Assembly: GCA_951802425.1 (NCBI GenBank) | Contig: OX637799.1 | Span: forward strand, 1,798,001 to 1,862,000 | Direction: 5' to 3' | Length of the DNA: 64,000 nt | Source: Clavaria fumosa | Lineage: Eukaryota > Basidiomycota > Agaricomycetes > Agaricales > Clavariaceae | Shown: positions 32,527 to 45,400 of the stretch, piece after piece | How the letters are laid out: each line of letters begins with the position of its first letter | Numbering within the stretch: position 1 is the stretch's first letter | Notes under the pieces: model-generated | Databases searched by the model: none | What the model saw: only the letters and a program-made list of their open reading frames with translations | What the model was told of the DNA's origin: nothing | Program-made: the position numbers and the translations under genes

Positions 32527-32775
32527 GTGGTCGTCGGCGTTTTCTTGCTTTCTTTCTCCATTTCTTTTTTGTTTTGCGGCATGCATGCCTTCTTTTATCC
32601 TGGCTCGTGCCTCTGATACTACCATTGTACACATACGCCATCCTTTCGCTCTGCTCCTAAAATGTCACTACTTCCAACGATATCCGATTTTATTTCTAGG
32701 CCAAATCGTATCTACAATGCTGCAATGTTCCAGGAATAATATGGACTAAATGAACGCGGAGTACGGTAAGAACGC

Positions 32776-34993
32776 CTAGAAATATTGATCCCAAAATCCA
32801 GCCGTCCCGTTGGTTCGGGCTGCCTTGTCCTCCAATCCCAGCAACTTCATCACGAGCCCGTATATCTCGACGTTCTGGAAACCGTTCATGATGTACGTGT
32901 CATCTGATGTCGAGTGCCACCCTTTGTTCCGTCGTAGTAGTCTAGAGCGTGAGTGATGCTGGATCTTCGTCACGGCGGAAAATGGTCCGTGGGCCACGAA
33001 AATGGCCCACATCGAAGGCTCTAGGTTGTCGTAACCATGGTTCTAGACGAGAAATAAAGCAACATCCAGTGACCCAGAGTCAGCCACAATGGTCATCGCC
33101 TGATTCGAGCCAGAGAGACGTACGCCTTTGCTCATAACGTTGCCAGATTCCTTGTGGCTTGTCAATACGTAGCCGATTTTGGGCACGACCCAAGTGGGCG
33201 CGATGCGAGGATTGTGAGAGTAGTGGTAGCGCTTCGGCATCGTTTTGTGCGTGTATACGTGAAACTTATCCGGATTCTCAGCTGCGGCTTTGTGGAGAGC
33301 ATTGACGTAGTGCGACTCATTGGCTCCCGGATAGAAACGGAGACCCATCGAGGGCCAACCTTATGATGAGAAAGTAGTGGATGATCAGCGTTCGTCCTAT
33401 GGTACGTTGTGCGTTGGCGAGGGAGATACAGTACCGTCATGATGTTCAATCTTGTCGAAGCCATCTCTAAGGATATCATCCACGAAGATAGGCTCTGGAT
33501 GGCTCGTGTCCGTCATCCCATGATCGCTCACGAACACGACATCTACTATTTCCGTGAGATTGCGGCGTTTGAGCATAGTATGCAGGTCCTTGGCGAAGAC
33601 GTCTACGTTCCGAAGCGTCTCCTGGATTCGAATTAGGGCGTCAGTTGCGCGTAGCGTGTAGATGGACAACACAAGGCTCATTGACATTGACAAGCCCTGA
33701 ATTGGGTCCCGTCTGATGACCAGCTTGATCGAGGGATGGTTCGTATGCTGTGAACGCCAGGCAGTGATCAGTTCGTTTCCGATCCAAGTTAGCCGAAGCG
33801 ACGCACCGGTGATGAGCTGAGGTCTCTCCGCCAGCGGGAGATCGATCCACTGGAAAATTTGGTCGAGTTTGTCATGCAAACTGACCTTGTCCTGCATAAG
33901 GACTGTAGATTAGGCACGAAAGCAAAAACGATCTCATCAGGCGAGCAATCACCTTCCACGGAATGAAATACGTTGGAGACGACCCTGAGGTTGTCTTTGG
34001 CGGACCAGGCCTGATGCTCTGAGGTCAATATAGTTAGGGGATTGAAGAAGTTTATCTTACCACATCAAATTGGCGGTTATTATGCCGGCTTTGCCCGCCG
34101 TCTCCCACATCTGCCGAGACGGTTGTGTTATTGCTTTGTCCTAGTAAGCATTTTCTGTACATACTGGTTCTCCAAACCACCAGGACGCATTCCACGAAGT
34201 GGCTCTGCTGCCATAATGAAATTCGGACTTGGTGGCGGGATCCCAAAAGTTCTATTTCGCATGAATGAGTGAGACACAAAGGAGAGTCGGATAGCGACAC
34301 TTACGTTGGCAATGATGCCGTGGGACTCCGCATAGAGGCCTGTCCTATAGAGCGGTGAGCGAGCAGAAACAGACGAGCGAGAAAAAGATCAGTGAACATA
34401 CATTAAGCTCCAGTGATTTCTAATATGCAAAAAGTGTTCTGTGACAAGGAAGCAGAGATATTATGAAAGAGAGCACCCACGGAAATGTCAAGGTCTACAA
34501 TCTCCTCTGTCAGTGTCAATTTAAATGCTCGCCTTAAAAAGTACACCTTACCGGGAAGACAGAGGTCATGTACTTAGCACGAAGGCCCTGCCTGCTGATG
34601 TCAAGCAAATGAGGTGTGAGTCCTCGGTCCAGGTAGTCGGCCCTAAGAACGAGGAATTAGATCCTTTGGTGAGCCGTCGAAGAGCGAAACGCACCGTAGC
34701 CCATCAATGGAGACGATGAGGACTGTCCGCTTGAAGTCATGCGTGCCGTTGGACTGTAGGGTGTCTCCATTAAAATACAAGTGGTCATGCGAGGAAACTT
34801 GTGAGGACAGCAGAGGTATTGGAGCGATGCGACCAAGGACCACGAGGAAGATGAGCGCAACCGCTATCCCAACTATTAGTCTCCAACGAACAACAGTCCA
34901 ACCATCGGGCCCCACGGCGGAGGGCGTAAGGAGACCTTCGAGTTCTTCGTGGTCCTCGTCGGTGTCATTGGTGTGCGGCCTAGGCGCCTTCAT
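32776..34993 (-). CDS. NPP-family type I phosphodiesterase/nucleotide pyrophosphatase, type II membrane protein
   Basis: About twelve short introns. A cytoplasmic N-terminus (MKAPRPHTNDTDEDHEELEG) is followed by a signal anchor (WRLIVGIAVALIFLVVLG). The catalytic domain has the metal site SIDGLRADYL, the nucleophile block VFPTLTFPNHWSLMTGLY (Thr in TFPNH, split by two introns), then FWDPATKSE, DQAGHQTGPNSG, FVSDHGMTDT and NHGYDN. These are the alkaline-phosphatase-fold metal ligands of NPP enzymes, related to yeast Npp1 and Npp2, which hydrolyse extracellular or lumenal nucleotide phosphodiesters. The end GFWDQYF is followed by TAG at 32776-32778. It is divergent from the F-box-like gene. Confidence 0.87.
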
Positions 34994-35333
34994 TCCGAAT
35001 GTATTTGAGGAGGATTTGAGGAGGAGAGTTGTGTACCGAATTCGGTTGGTTGCGCAACTGGCAACGCGTGTTGCTCGAACAGGAAAGGTCCTGCCTGCAT
35101 TGGAACCGCTCAGTGCTCATCGCCATTGGCGTCTGGCGTGCCTACAACTTATGCGGCTCTTCCATGGTTGGAACCTCTGAGGCCTTCAACCTGGTCATCG
35201 ATTTCCCGTTTTGATGACGACCTTGAAGTCAGCCGCCCCACCTCAGCCCCACTGGTTGGCGTCATGGTGCCTCACTGTCCAGAAATTTACGACTTGCCTT
35301 GGTACGAGCTAGAAGATCTGCCACGAGCACTTC
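34994..35333. promoter_or_regulatory. Intergenic between divergent NPP and F-box-like genes
   Basis: About 340 bp. An ATG frame of 76 codons at 35126-35356 overlaps the F-box start in another frame; it may be an upstream ORF or a first exon. No clear motif. Confidence 0.5.
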
Positions 35334-36419
35334 ATGCCTTCGTCAAAGGTGTCTAGTCTAGTCTGTTCTGATAGTCAAGCCATACCGCTATCCGCGTTTC
35401 TTCCCGCGGAACTTTGGACAAAAATCTTTGGATTCGCGTGCACCGATGGCGGCGCGATGGGTCGTTCCCTCTCCCTCGTTTCCCGGTACATTAACGCTGC
35501 ATCGAGGCCCGTTAAGTATCAATCGATCTCCCTTGTGGGTGCGGACCAGATTCTCAGATTCCTTGCAACTCTCGCGGGTGTTCCATCTAAGGACAGACGT
35601 GTACGCCATCTATTTCTCGTTGACCACGATCCCCTCGCAGCGAGATTGGCCCTGCGGAGTTTCCGTGCGGTAGGGCGTATGGATGATGCCTTCCGGGCCT
35701 TCCTCTCCATCCTGGGGCTCGTAGCGAGGCACGTACGGACTCTCACCGTCTTGTCTAACTCAAGCAAGATGATGCAAACCTCTTTTCCCATCGATCTCCC
35801 CGCACTAGAAGAGTTGACCCTTCAATGTACCATTATCTGCTATTACTACACCCTCGACAAGCTCCGTGTCGCATTCCCAAACCTTCGTCGCTTATACCTC
35901 GGCGGAGGGTTTTGCGACATTAACCATTTTGCCGCCATCCGGAGTCTCGCTCCGGCGTTGACTCATTTGTTCCTCACCAACCAACTCGTCACATCGCCCT
36001 CCAAAGACTTCCCTGAGGTTTTGCACCAGGCGATGGCAGACGCCGACGGTGATAAAGACAGAGCTTCGAACACCGAAATTCACCCCCCGCCTCACCTCTA
36101 CCACCTCGAGAAGCTCCCGTCGTCTCTTCAGCGCGTTTTTCTCCAGTTGGATAAAGAAGACACAGTCCCCAGTGGTGCATTTGTACCTGAGACTCATGGC
36201 GAATCGAATGCTCGACTTCGGAAGATGGCGGAAATGGACAAGAGGCTTGTTCTGCTCGATGCAGAACTTCAGGAATACGAAGCGCTTCGACAAGGATGGG
36301 AGGAAAGAATTAATGGCGGCGAAGGATGGTGGAAGGAGCAAGGTCAGCGATGGCTGAGGCGCACCTCGGTGGATTCACGTATGGCACCACAATGTGGCAA
36401 GGTTTTCATAAATATATGA
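35334..36419 (+). CDS. F-box-like protein, 361 aa
   Basis: Intronless frame as written. The F-box-like segment is near the N-terminus (LSAFLPAELWTKIFGFACTD, LSLVSRYINAASRPVKYQSISL), the pattern common in the expanded Agaricomycete F-box families. The middle has leucine-rich repeat-like spacing (LPALEELTLQC, FPNLRRLYLGGGF), and a charged coiled-coil-like end follows (MDKRLVLLDAELQEYEALRQGW). These proteins usually link targets to an SCF ubiquitin ligase; the target cannot be read. A possible donor near 36,340 (ggtcagc) would replace the last 27 codons. The stop lies 22 bp from the end of the convergent MDN1 gene. Confidence 0.7.
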   Translation: MPSSKVSSLVCSDSQAIPLSAFLPAELWTKIFGFACTDGGAMGRSLSLVSRYINAASRPVKYQSISLVGADQILRFLATLAGVPSKDRRVRHLFLVDHDPLAARLALRSFRAVGRMDDAFRAFLSILGLVARHVRTLTVLSNSSKMMQTSFPIDLPALEELTLQCTIICYYYTLDKLRVAFPNLRRLYLGGGFCDINHFAAIRSLAPALTHLFLTNQLVTSPSKDFPEVLHQAMADADGDKDRASNTEIHPPPHLYHLEKLPSSLQRVFLQLDKEDTVPSGAFVPETHGESNARLRKMAEMDKRLVLLDAELQEYEALRQGWEERINGGEGWWKEQGQRWLRRTSVDSRMAPQCGKVFINI

Positions 36420-36441
36420 TTCAAACAATTAGTAATGTAAT

Positions 36442-39400
36442 CTACTCCTCCGAAATTCGCTCAAAGAATTGCTTGAGAGTGTTAGACAACACCTCTGGCA
36501 ATGCCTCGACGGTCCGCAGCACAACGAAGTACTCAAAGGGAAATGAATCCAGGTATCTTTCTACTTGCATTTCCATCCTACCCTCGACGTCTTTGTATGA
36601 TACCTGGTTCATAGAAAGGATGGAGTTCTGTTGTGGCGTCATCGACGAAAGATTTGTGCCGGCCTTGGGATCCACGTGAAGTGAGTCAATGATGATGAAG
36701 ACGATCATGACTCGCTGCTCCCATGCTTTTCTGAGGAGCGGTCGAAGTTGGTCATGATTTTGACACATCCCGTCCGATATGATGATCTCCAGTTGCCACA
36801 GGTCTGCAGCCGTGCTGGAGCTCATCGTCCGGTGATCTCGTCCGCTCTCCAGCAGTTTCAGGGTGACGTCAACCAAAGAATACACGTCCGTAGCCTTTTG
36901 GTCGAAGCGGAACGCATTTATGACCTTGATTCCTGCCTGAGCCGTAAAAGACCCCTCGTCAAATCCGTGCAGAATGTCCACCGTCTCGCCAAACCGGGCG
37001 ATGGCAATATCTCCGACTTCGAGTCGATTGAGCGCTGTAGATACGAGCGCAAGTGTCTCGAACGCGAGATGAACAGAATGCGACTCTGCCATGGAACGTG
37101 AATCGTCGAGGGCAATGAGGACCTGATACTCCCGCGAACTCGGCTTCGTCCTCCGCAGCCATATCTTGTCCTTCCTGTAGTCGCTCGCAATGTATGGTAT
37201 AATTTTTTTCATGTTCAAGCGCTTGCCCGTCCTGTAGTCACCTTTGAGCCGCGTTGCACGCGTGGGTGCAAGGATAAGCCGCAACTGCTCGCACAGAGCG
37301 TAAGCGAGATCATGAGTGAGGGATTCGTAGAGACGCCAAATCCGCTCTGCGCCCTCCCCAGGATAGCCCTCGACTTGCCAGGTTTTCAGTTCGACTTCGA
37401 CACTCCCTGCCTGCACATCCCTGTCTTCGTTCACTATACGGTGTAAGGGATCGGGAGGCAGATGGGTGCGAGCAGAGGGATCTCGGCTACGGATGTCAAT
37501 GTCTAGGATTGCTCCTTCCACATCCACATCCATGGCATGAGCTGAGGGATCATTGAAATGAGGAGGAAGGCGAGAGGGCTGCTCGATAAGTTCTGGTCTT
37601 GAAATAGAGTCAACATCCATGGGAGCGGGGAGATCAGGTTCTTGTGCGGCGTCATCAACTAGCTTGAGTTCGTGAAGATTGGCGGCCTGCTCTTCACCTG
37701 CTCCGCCTAGCGCTTGCATCTCATGGTCATCATCGTTGGGACGGAGGTACTCTAGTTGGGGAGCATCGACATTGTCGATTGAGCGCTCCCGTTTCGTCCG
37801 TTCTGAAAGCGCATCGAGAATCTCATTAAATTGCTGACGGACTTCCTGCAGGGCATCACCCAAATTGCGCAAAGGGTTGCTCCGAAATTGCTGATCAATT
37901 TCCGATGGGTGAAAACCTTCCTCCTGCCCTTTCCGACCTTCACCAGCCCCTTGGGTAGCGTTCGTGTCAGGATCGGTTTGGGGCCGGGGAGTTTCGGTGG
38001 CGCTACAGGCCCATTAGATCATGTCTGAATAAAATAAAAGATGACAAGTGTGACGCACTGATGCTCCTCTGCCTGAACTGACTCATTGTCACGGATCTCT
38101 TGACTGCTAACTTCGCCGCGCCCGCCTGTCTCAACCGGCGCCGATGAATCTGCTTCCTCAGGCAGGTTCCTGGAGCTCACTGCTGTAGTAGAGCCATCTC
38201 CAGATGAGATATCTGGCCGCGCTGTGGCATTCTCGCTGTTTTCCGCCTGGTCGTTCGTGCTTAGGAGATGGTCTTCGGCTTGGGCTTCTGGTTGCTCATG
38301 AGCGTCCTCCGCCAACTCCTCAGCATTTTCCTGGACATCATTGGTCCCCGTTTTAGGCTCCTCGTCTGGACTCACTACGTCTCCCATGCCCTCGCCCTCA
38401 CCATCTGCCATCTCCTCGTCCTCGTCGGGCGTTAGGTCTTTGGGGTCCTCAGAATTGAAATCCAAATCATCGGGTAGATCGAGCATGTTTGCTTCTTGAA
38501 TATGGTCATCCAATGGTGCTCCGTCGCCAATTTGACCCTCATCAATTCCGTCGGTGTTATCTTCTGGACCACTTGCATCCCTATCGTTATCGCGGGAGTC
38601 ATTCTGACAGTCCGAGTCCTTTCGTGAGCGCGACCCTTCTTTCGCAACCATTTCGGATTGCTCGTCCTGGCTTTTAGAAGGCTTGTCCGTCTTTTTATCA
38701 GCATCCTTTGGATCATTAGGTGCCTCTTCGCCGCCCCACAGTTTCTCGTCAATGGCAGAAGGGTCCGATGGGTCGAGGTGGCCAAGTTGCTCGTCTGTTT
38801 CGCCTTCTGCGCTGCTCCCTTCGTGTTCTGAGTTTGATTCGGAAATATCCTCGAGATCGCCTCCAAAATCCTCTTCCATCTCAATAGCGTCATCATGACC
38901 TTCGTCTCGTCCAGTCGAATTATTACCACCTTCTTCCTGGCCTTGCAAGCCCTCGACTTGGCACTCATCCTCAATGTCCTTGCTGACGTTCTGTTGGCCC
39001 TCGCCTTCTCCAATGCCGAGTCCGTCCATCGCACCCACAGTGTCTCCGCCTGCCTCGCCTTCTTCGACGTCGATTGGTTTGCAGAAACCCTGCTTAGCAA
39101 GGGTTTGCATAATGGTGCAGAGTACAAGATCGAGCTTAAACAGGGTTTTGACCCAATGAGATTGCTTCAACAGCTGAGCTTCAGCGAAATACAAGTATCG
39201 CGTCAAAAAGGGCACGAAGCGTCTGAGGTTGATTTGTATGATGGGTCCAGGACAAGTAGCCAGCCCAGCAAGGCAATCGTGCACCTGACCCAAAATCATT
39301 TGTAGGTTGAGCAAATGGGTGGACTCCGACACTGCTTTTGCACCATCGCGAATGTACAGGTCGCTGTCTTCGCATATCTCGTCGGGCTCGTTTGAATGTC

Positions 39401-42400
39401 TCGCATATATTGCCTGCACAGTCAGCAGAAGGGCATTGACAACGGAAAAGCCTTCATCACTTGATGCTGTGGTTGGTAATGGGATGGGCAAAGCTAAGCG
39501 GGCAAGCTCGGTGGCGAGCCAATGCTTGATAGGGAATAGCATTGGATCAAAACGCGCGTGGGACTGGGCCGTTTTCTGTAGTAAGAGCAATGTCGATTCA
39601 ACATGTGCAAAGGCTCGGCGAATGAGATCGTATTCATCTGTCAGGAGACTGGTTGAGATCATGAACATGTCAACCATGTATGCTTGAGCTTACCATCAGA
39701 GAGAACAATAAATGTCGATGCCAACTTGATGTTGCTGTCCAGCACTGCAAGCGAGTCGCGGTATGTAGTAGTATGACTAGCCATAGAACGAAGACTTTCC
39801 GTCACTTCCTGAGCTTCAGAAGGTATTGACAGATTTTGGGCTGTTTGAACCGCTGCTTCCGCCTCCATTAAGGCGTTGCACAATCGACTCAAAATGCCAT
39901 GTATGGCGACAATGCCCGAAAGCAAGTTGGTATCGAATACCGCAAGACCAGTCGAACACGATAGGCTCTTGAGTCGCTGTGTGTGACGGAGCAAATCTTC
40001 GTAGACGCCCAAGTGATCAGCGAGGCTGGTAGAATTTGTCAGTTTCGCGCGAAATCCGGATCTCTTGATTCAACATACCTCGTTCTCGCAACAAGGGCAA
40101 TAGCGAAAGCAGATTCTACATACATCACGCCACGCTGCAGTTCGCGCGTGGTCAAATCCGCGTGATGCGAAGACAAAAGTTTGCGCAGTTCTGGTATGCG
40201 ACCGTTGAGCCGATGGAAATAATTCTCACTGCTCTGGATCAACTTGGATAGGCGAGTGTCGGACACGATGGTTGATTGCTCGCGAATCCATAGAGCGTTG
40301 GACTGCAGGTTTAAGATCGCTGGCTTGATGTTTGAAGCCAGCCCTCCGCGCTTCAGCTCTTTGAGCAAGTCACTCCAGGCTTTGCGTTTCCTTACTAATA
40401 GTGCCTTGGCCTGTTTCTGTCGCTGTACCGTGGGGCCAGATGAGACAGATTCTTGAGACAACGCCCGTGCCATGATTATAATGTTAACTGCGAGGCTGTC
40501 AACAGCATGTGCCAACTCGAAGTTGGGCTCAGTCCCCTTGGCGTCTGCAGTCAAGCTTGCAAATTTATTGTATGTCCGTTCGAGATTGGTCAGATGCCCC
40601 CAGTGTATTTGGGTACTTGTAGCGGGGAATGAGGTTGCATCAATCTCAGCAAAGGGGCTCGGAGAGTTAGTGTCCAAAGACGAAGGAACGCATTCCGATT
40701 CTCCGGCAAATTCTGCTTGGAGTCGGTCCTCGATGGGCTGGCGCAGAACGGTGCGGAACTTGCGAATAATCTTATAGAGATGATGGTGAGTTCGTTGTGC
40801 GCTTTGTTTGAGAGCTTGCACGTTAATGTCTTTCCAACTCGCTAACTTGATATATGCCTGGATCTCCTGCTCAAGGGTCACCTTTTGTTCGGATAAGGTC
40901 TTGAGGAGTGGAGCTGAGAACATTTCGTAGAATGCGATTGTGGAACGCAATATATGAAGAACGCGCTCAAGGGCTGCTCTGGCCGTGCTTGAGCACAAAA
41001 GATTCCGATGGCGGACATGAAGGCAGAATTCTCGAAGTAAGTTCATCCTCGCATGGAATTCTCCAAGGGGACTAGTTCGGATGAAATTGTCCAGAAGAGT
41101 GACAAGAGTCGAGAGATATGAGGTGAGGACGCCTGGTTCTTCCATTTGATCTCGTGTAGATGCATCGAGAACTCCGCGGACGAGGGCGTTATAGAGTGGG
41201 AACCACAAATCCAATGCCCTCGCAGAGAAAGCTTGAGTCTGGGATTGAAGCAATCCGCGCCAACATGACAATTCAAGTCGCCGCCATTCCACGATCAGGC
41301 TAATCAAGGATTGCTGGTGCGGCTTCAATGTATTTTGGCGATTGGCGTACACCTCCCAGTCTTCAGTATGCACTAGTAACTGCTCAAGTGCTGTGAGTGC
41401 TTTAGCAACGGAGCTGCTTAAATTCAGCTTTAGGAACCAGTCACAACGTCCCAGCAATTGTTGTAGTACCATCTGATCAGGCCAGTCGTGGACGAGAGAT
41501 TCTAAGCGCTCCCTCAACGCGTACACTACCGAGATTGCCTTCTTCATCTGCGAGACATCAGGGTCGGTGTAGAAATTATAGCTACCGGGCGCCCTGGTTC
41601 CATCTAGATGAGTGAGACGTCGGTGCAGAAGGGACAATTGCATCAGATAGCTGTCCACATCAAGCACGTCAGAGAGGAGATTGATCTGAGATGGGAGCAA
41701 GCCTTCGAGGACATTTAGACGGTAATCCATGAAAACATCAGCGGGATCTGATCCAGAATGCAAAACGGAATCCTTCCGTTCTTGAACAAGCGCAAATAAG
41801 TTGACAACTTGCGCGAATTGATCGATATTGAAGAGTCGAGAAGGCAGGTTGTCATCCTGTTGTGAGTGCGTGGGTTCTATAGCATCTTCGAAGTTTGGAA
41901 ACAAAGCCAGGAACTCCTCCTTCTCCAGTTCGGCGTCGCCAATGAGACCATCATCCGCACTCCTGCGACGATAGAGAGATAGCGATTCTTCCAGTGATTC
42001 TGCTGCCTTGGTACGGTCAATGAGCCATAGGCGGAGAGCCTGATCACAAAGTGTCGCAAGGTTTCCAGCATGGGTCTCAATGTTGATGCCCATTGATACC
42101 TCAAAGTTGATGCTTGCGAGCCAGAGCAACAGCTGTTTTATTGCAGGAATTCCGTTTATCCCAGACTGTAATTTTGAGAGCAACTTCTGGGCACATCGAG
42201 CCGACGGGGATATGACGAGGGCAGCACAAAGCTCACGGGCATTGTTATCCCCTTTACTTGATGTCGTCGTTGTAATTAAACGCAATCCAAGCTTCATGGA
42301 ATATAGGGCATATTGTAGGATGGCACTGATGTCCTCGTATTTTGGGTAGATGGAGTCTAGCCTTTGGCAAAAGCCTGATATCGATTGCTGAAGCACTTGC

Positions 42401-45400
42401 TCTTGCATGTTGGCAGACTGATCTCTGTGCTCCAAACCGAGTAACAAATTTCCAAATTTTGGGGAATTAAGTACCTGACTGACGAAGCGAGAGATATCAG
42501 ACCAGTAAATCTGAAGACCCGAGATGTCATTCCTGCGGAAGACTGCGCTTTCGAAGATTCTAGGCCCATTGGCCTCAGTGTCCTGACGGCCGATTGCGAG
42601 GTAATCTAGGATTGAGTTAATTTCGCGCCCAGTCTCGTTACGTTCAAGTGTCGAGTGAAAGCCTTCCTGTGATAAAACGCTAGCGTAGCGCAAACGAGAA
42701 AGCTCTGAGCCAACTATTTTCAGGGCAGCCGGATCGACTGGGATGTCGGGAACGCATAGGTCCAGAACCAGTCTACCGAAAGCAATGTAACACCGACCCA
42801 AAGTTGACTCGATGTCAAGGCCTGAAGGATGACGACTGTGTAGACCTTTGAGAGCAGGTAACAGATTTGTCTGAACCGATCGAGCAAAATAATTATCCCC
42901 TAAGCCATCCAGTAGTCTAACAATCTGGTCGAAGGAAGGTGGTGAGCCTGATTCCGCGGTAGACAGGATAGACATGAAAGAATGCTTCGCCACAGTTTCA
43001 AAGGAAAACAGGAAGCACGATGAGATCTGCCAGTCGTCAAATTTTCAGCTTGAATGAAGAATTGCTGACGTACAGTCAGAATCAGTTGAAGCAAAAGTTC
43101 TGTGAGCTGGTTTACACGAGTCGTAGGATCTCCGCGTCGCAAGGACACCAACTCGATATTCCGGTTCAATGAGTCTTCATAATCTGCGAGTTGATGAAGA
43201 GGCCTCCGCCGCCAATCACTAGATAGGGAGGGTGAGCTCAGCCTAGAATGGACGAAATGTTATGCGAACTTTATATTTACGGTCAGCCAAAGTTGTGTTG
43301 GTCTGAATAGTATAGATGGTCCGGACAAGATCTGCTTCACTCTTAGTGAATGCCAACACCGCGCAGGATATGACGTACGTCATGACTTAGCCTTGAGGTC
43401 CAAAGGGCGCGGAGCCATTGGAACTGGCACCAGATTAGACATGAAACTGAGTCGAAATTTATCAGAATACATGGTCGGTGAAGGTGAAGGGTGCCGCCAC
43501 ACCATTGGCAGATTGACCAGACCAAGCAACATGCTGATATGGCAAAAGGCGAACAAGCGAGCCAGATGGATTCTGGCATGTCAGTTGAATGATTTTTTCC
43601 AGTAATTGGGGCTGTCGCTGTTGAAGATTTAAATCCGACATTCAAATAGCATTGGCTTTGAGCCTACCTGTTCTTGAAAGATATTGCTGAGAATAGCAAG
43701 TTCTGCCAGAAGTAAATGCGTCTCCTCGTCGTTGAAAGATGTCTCCTCGGGATAAATTCGACTGTGCTTCGACAATAACTAAAAGAAACCCATGAGAACA
43801 AACAGAGAATGGCGAAGGTTGATACCCGACCTCTTTTACTTCGAATACAGGATCAATGAGCGATCGTTCGTCTTGCTCCCCAACTAATGGCAATGTGCTC
43901 AACGCCATGACATGGAAGGTGTGTCGTCTAATTTCTACAAGAGCAGAGTTGAGTGACAACGTCGAGTATGACTTGCTGAGACGCACTGGTCCGGTCGTCA
44001 AACTTGGGCATACTACAGGCCATACGCTCGACCGTGAGTAGCTCCGATGAGGACATTCTCAGTGGCGCATTCATGAAAAAACTCGTCCAGATCTCCGATA
44101 GACCTAGCCCAGATATCAGGGAGGTTGCCTTCTCTAGAGATTCCGCGCTTCTTTTGAGATTATTAAACTGCGGGGAACTGTTTTTCAATGCATCCGAAAT
44201 TCGGGCGGAGAGGACTTGAATTGCGGAGTAATCTAGGGACTCTGCACCGAGAGCCTCTCTTAAGCCACTAGAGTAAGGAAGAACATCAAGCATCGATTCG
44301 ATGTCAACCTGGATGATACGAGATTGTATCAGTGGAATTGGTAAATGACGCTAAGACTGACACAATCCATCAGCGGGTCTCCGATGTTGACGCGTTCTCG
44401 CAGTGCACGCGCTTCGAAACCAAGAGCATGCAAAAATTGTTCAGCTTCCATGCGGGCGCGTTGGTCATGTGGCATGCTTCGCAAGGCCGACGATTTTGAT
44501 GCACCAGCTCCTGTACACGCCGGCGTTCCCTCTAGCTCGATAAAAACAGCCACCACCAGTCTCAATGCATGCAAGAGGGTGAAATGCGCGGAAGGTGGCG
44601 TGCTACATATCTGACAATCGTGACATGATGGGCAAGTTAGATAAAAATCAATCGGCTGTACCAAACCGGCAGTTTCAATTTTGCGCACAAAGTCCACACT
44701 AGTAGCAGGACTGACCTGAGCAAGGATGAGACCAGAAGGATAGTCTCTAGATTCGGTGCGAGCCCGGCATAGACTTCGGAAAGGGTGTTGATTTCCGAGG
44801 TGACGCAGAAGTCCAGCGGTGACCTGACAGACAACCTCTCTCGCACCGCACGCTTTCGAAATCCAGCGAGACAACAGGGGCACAGAAGCAGGCGACATAA
44901 TTCGCGACAACACATGAAGAACATCGCAGCCGACTCCCAAATTCTCTTCACACATCGTAGAAAGTAAAGGAGCGCAACGCAAAACCGTTGCAAGTGGAGA
45001 GTCCTGGAGGAATGAGACGGCCGAAGGCCAAGGCTCAACTGATTCCGGTCCGCTCGATAACAGACCCCGACGCCTAGCCTCAAAAATTGGAGAAAGGAAG
45101 TCAGACAGAGACTCCTCTTTCGTGAGGGTGGGAAGTCGCAAATAATCCTGTAATCGACTTCGATCGTTTGGCGTGAAATCATGGATGAGCGAAAATTCCA
45201 TCCCACGATTACGCATGGCTCTAGATAGCTCGCCGTATTGTGGGTCAAGAGTCATGAAAAGGCGAAAGTTCGGATGAGGCTTGATTATTTGAAGCCGACC
45301 TCCAACGTATCCACGTTCGTTGAGGGTCAGAGTACCGTCCGCTTCGCAGAGAGGATTTAGTCGATCAAGTACAGATGGATTGCAGAGATTGGCGTCGTCC

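Noticed and set aside
35126..35356. 76-codon ORF upstream of the F-box-like gene as a first exon
   Set aside because: The only intron that would join it to the F-box frame would be about 30 nt or lack a good acceptor; left as a possible upstream ORF.
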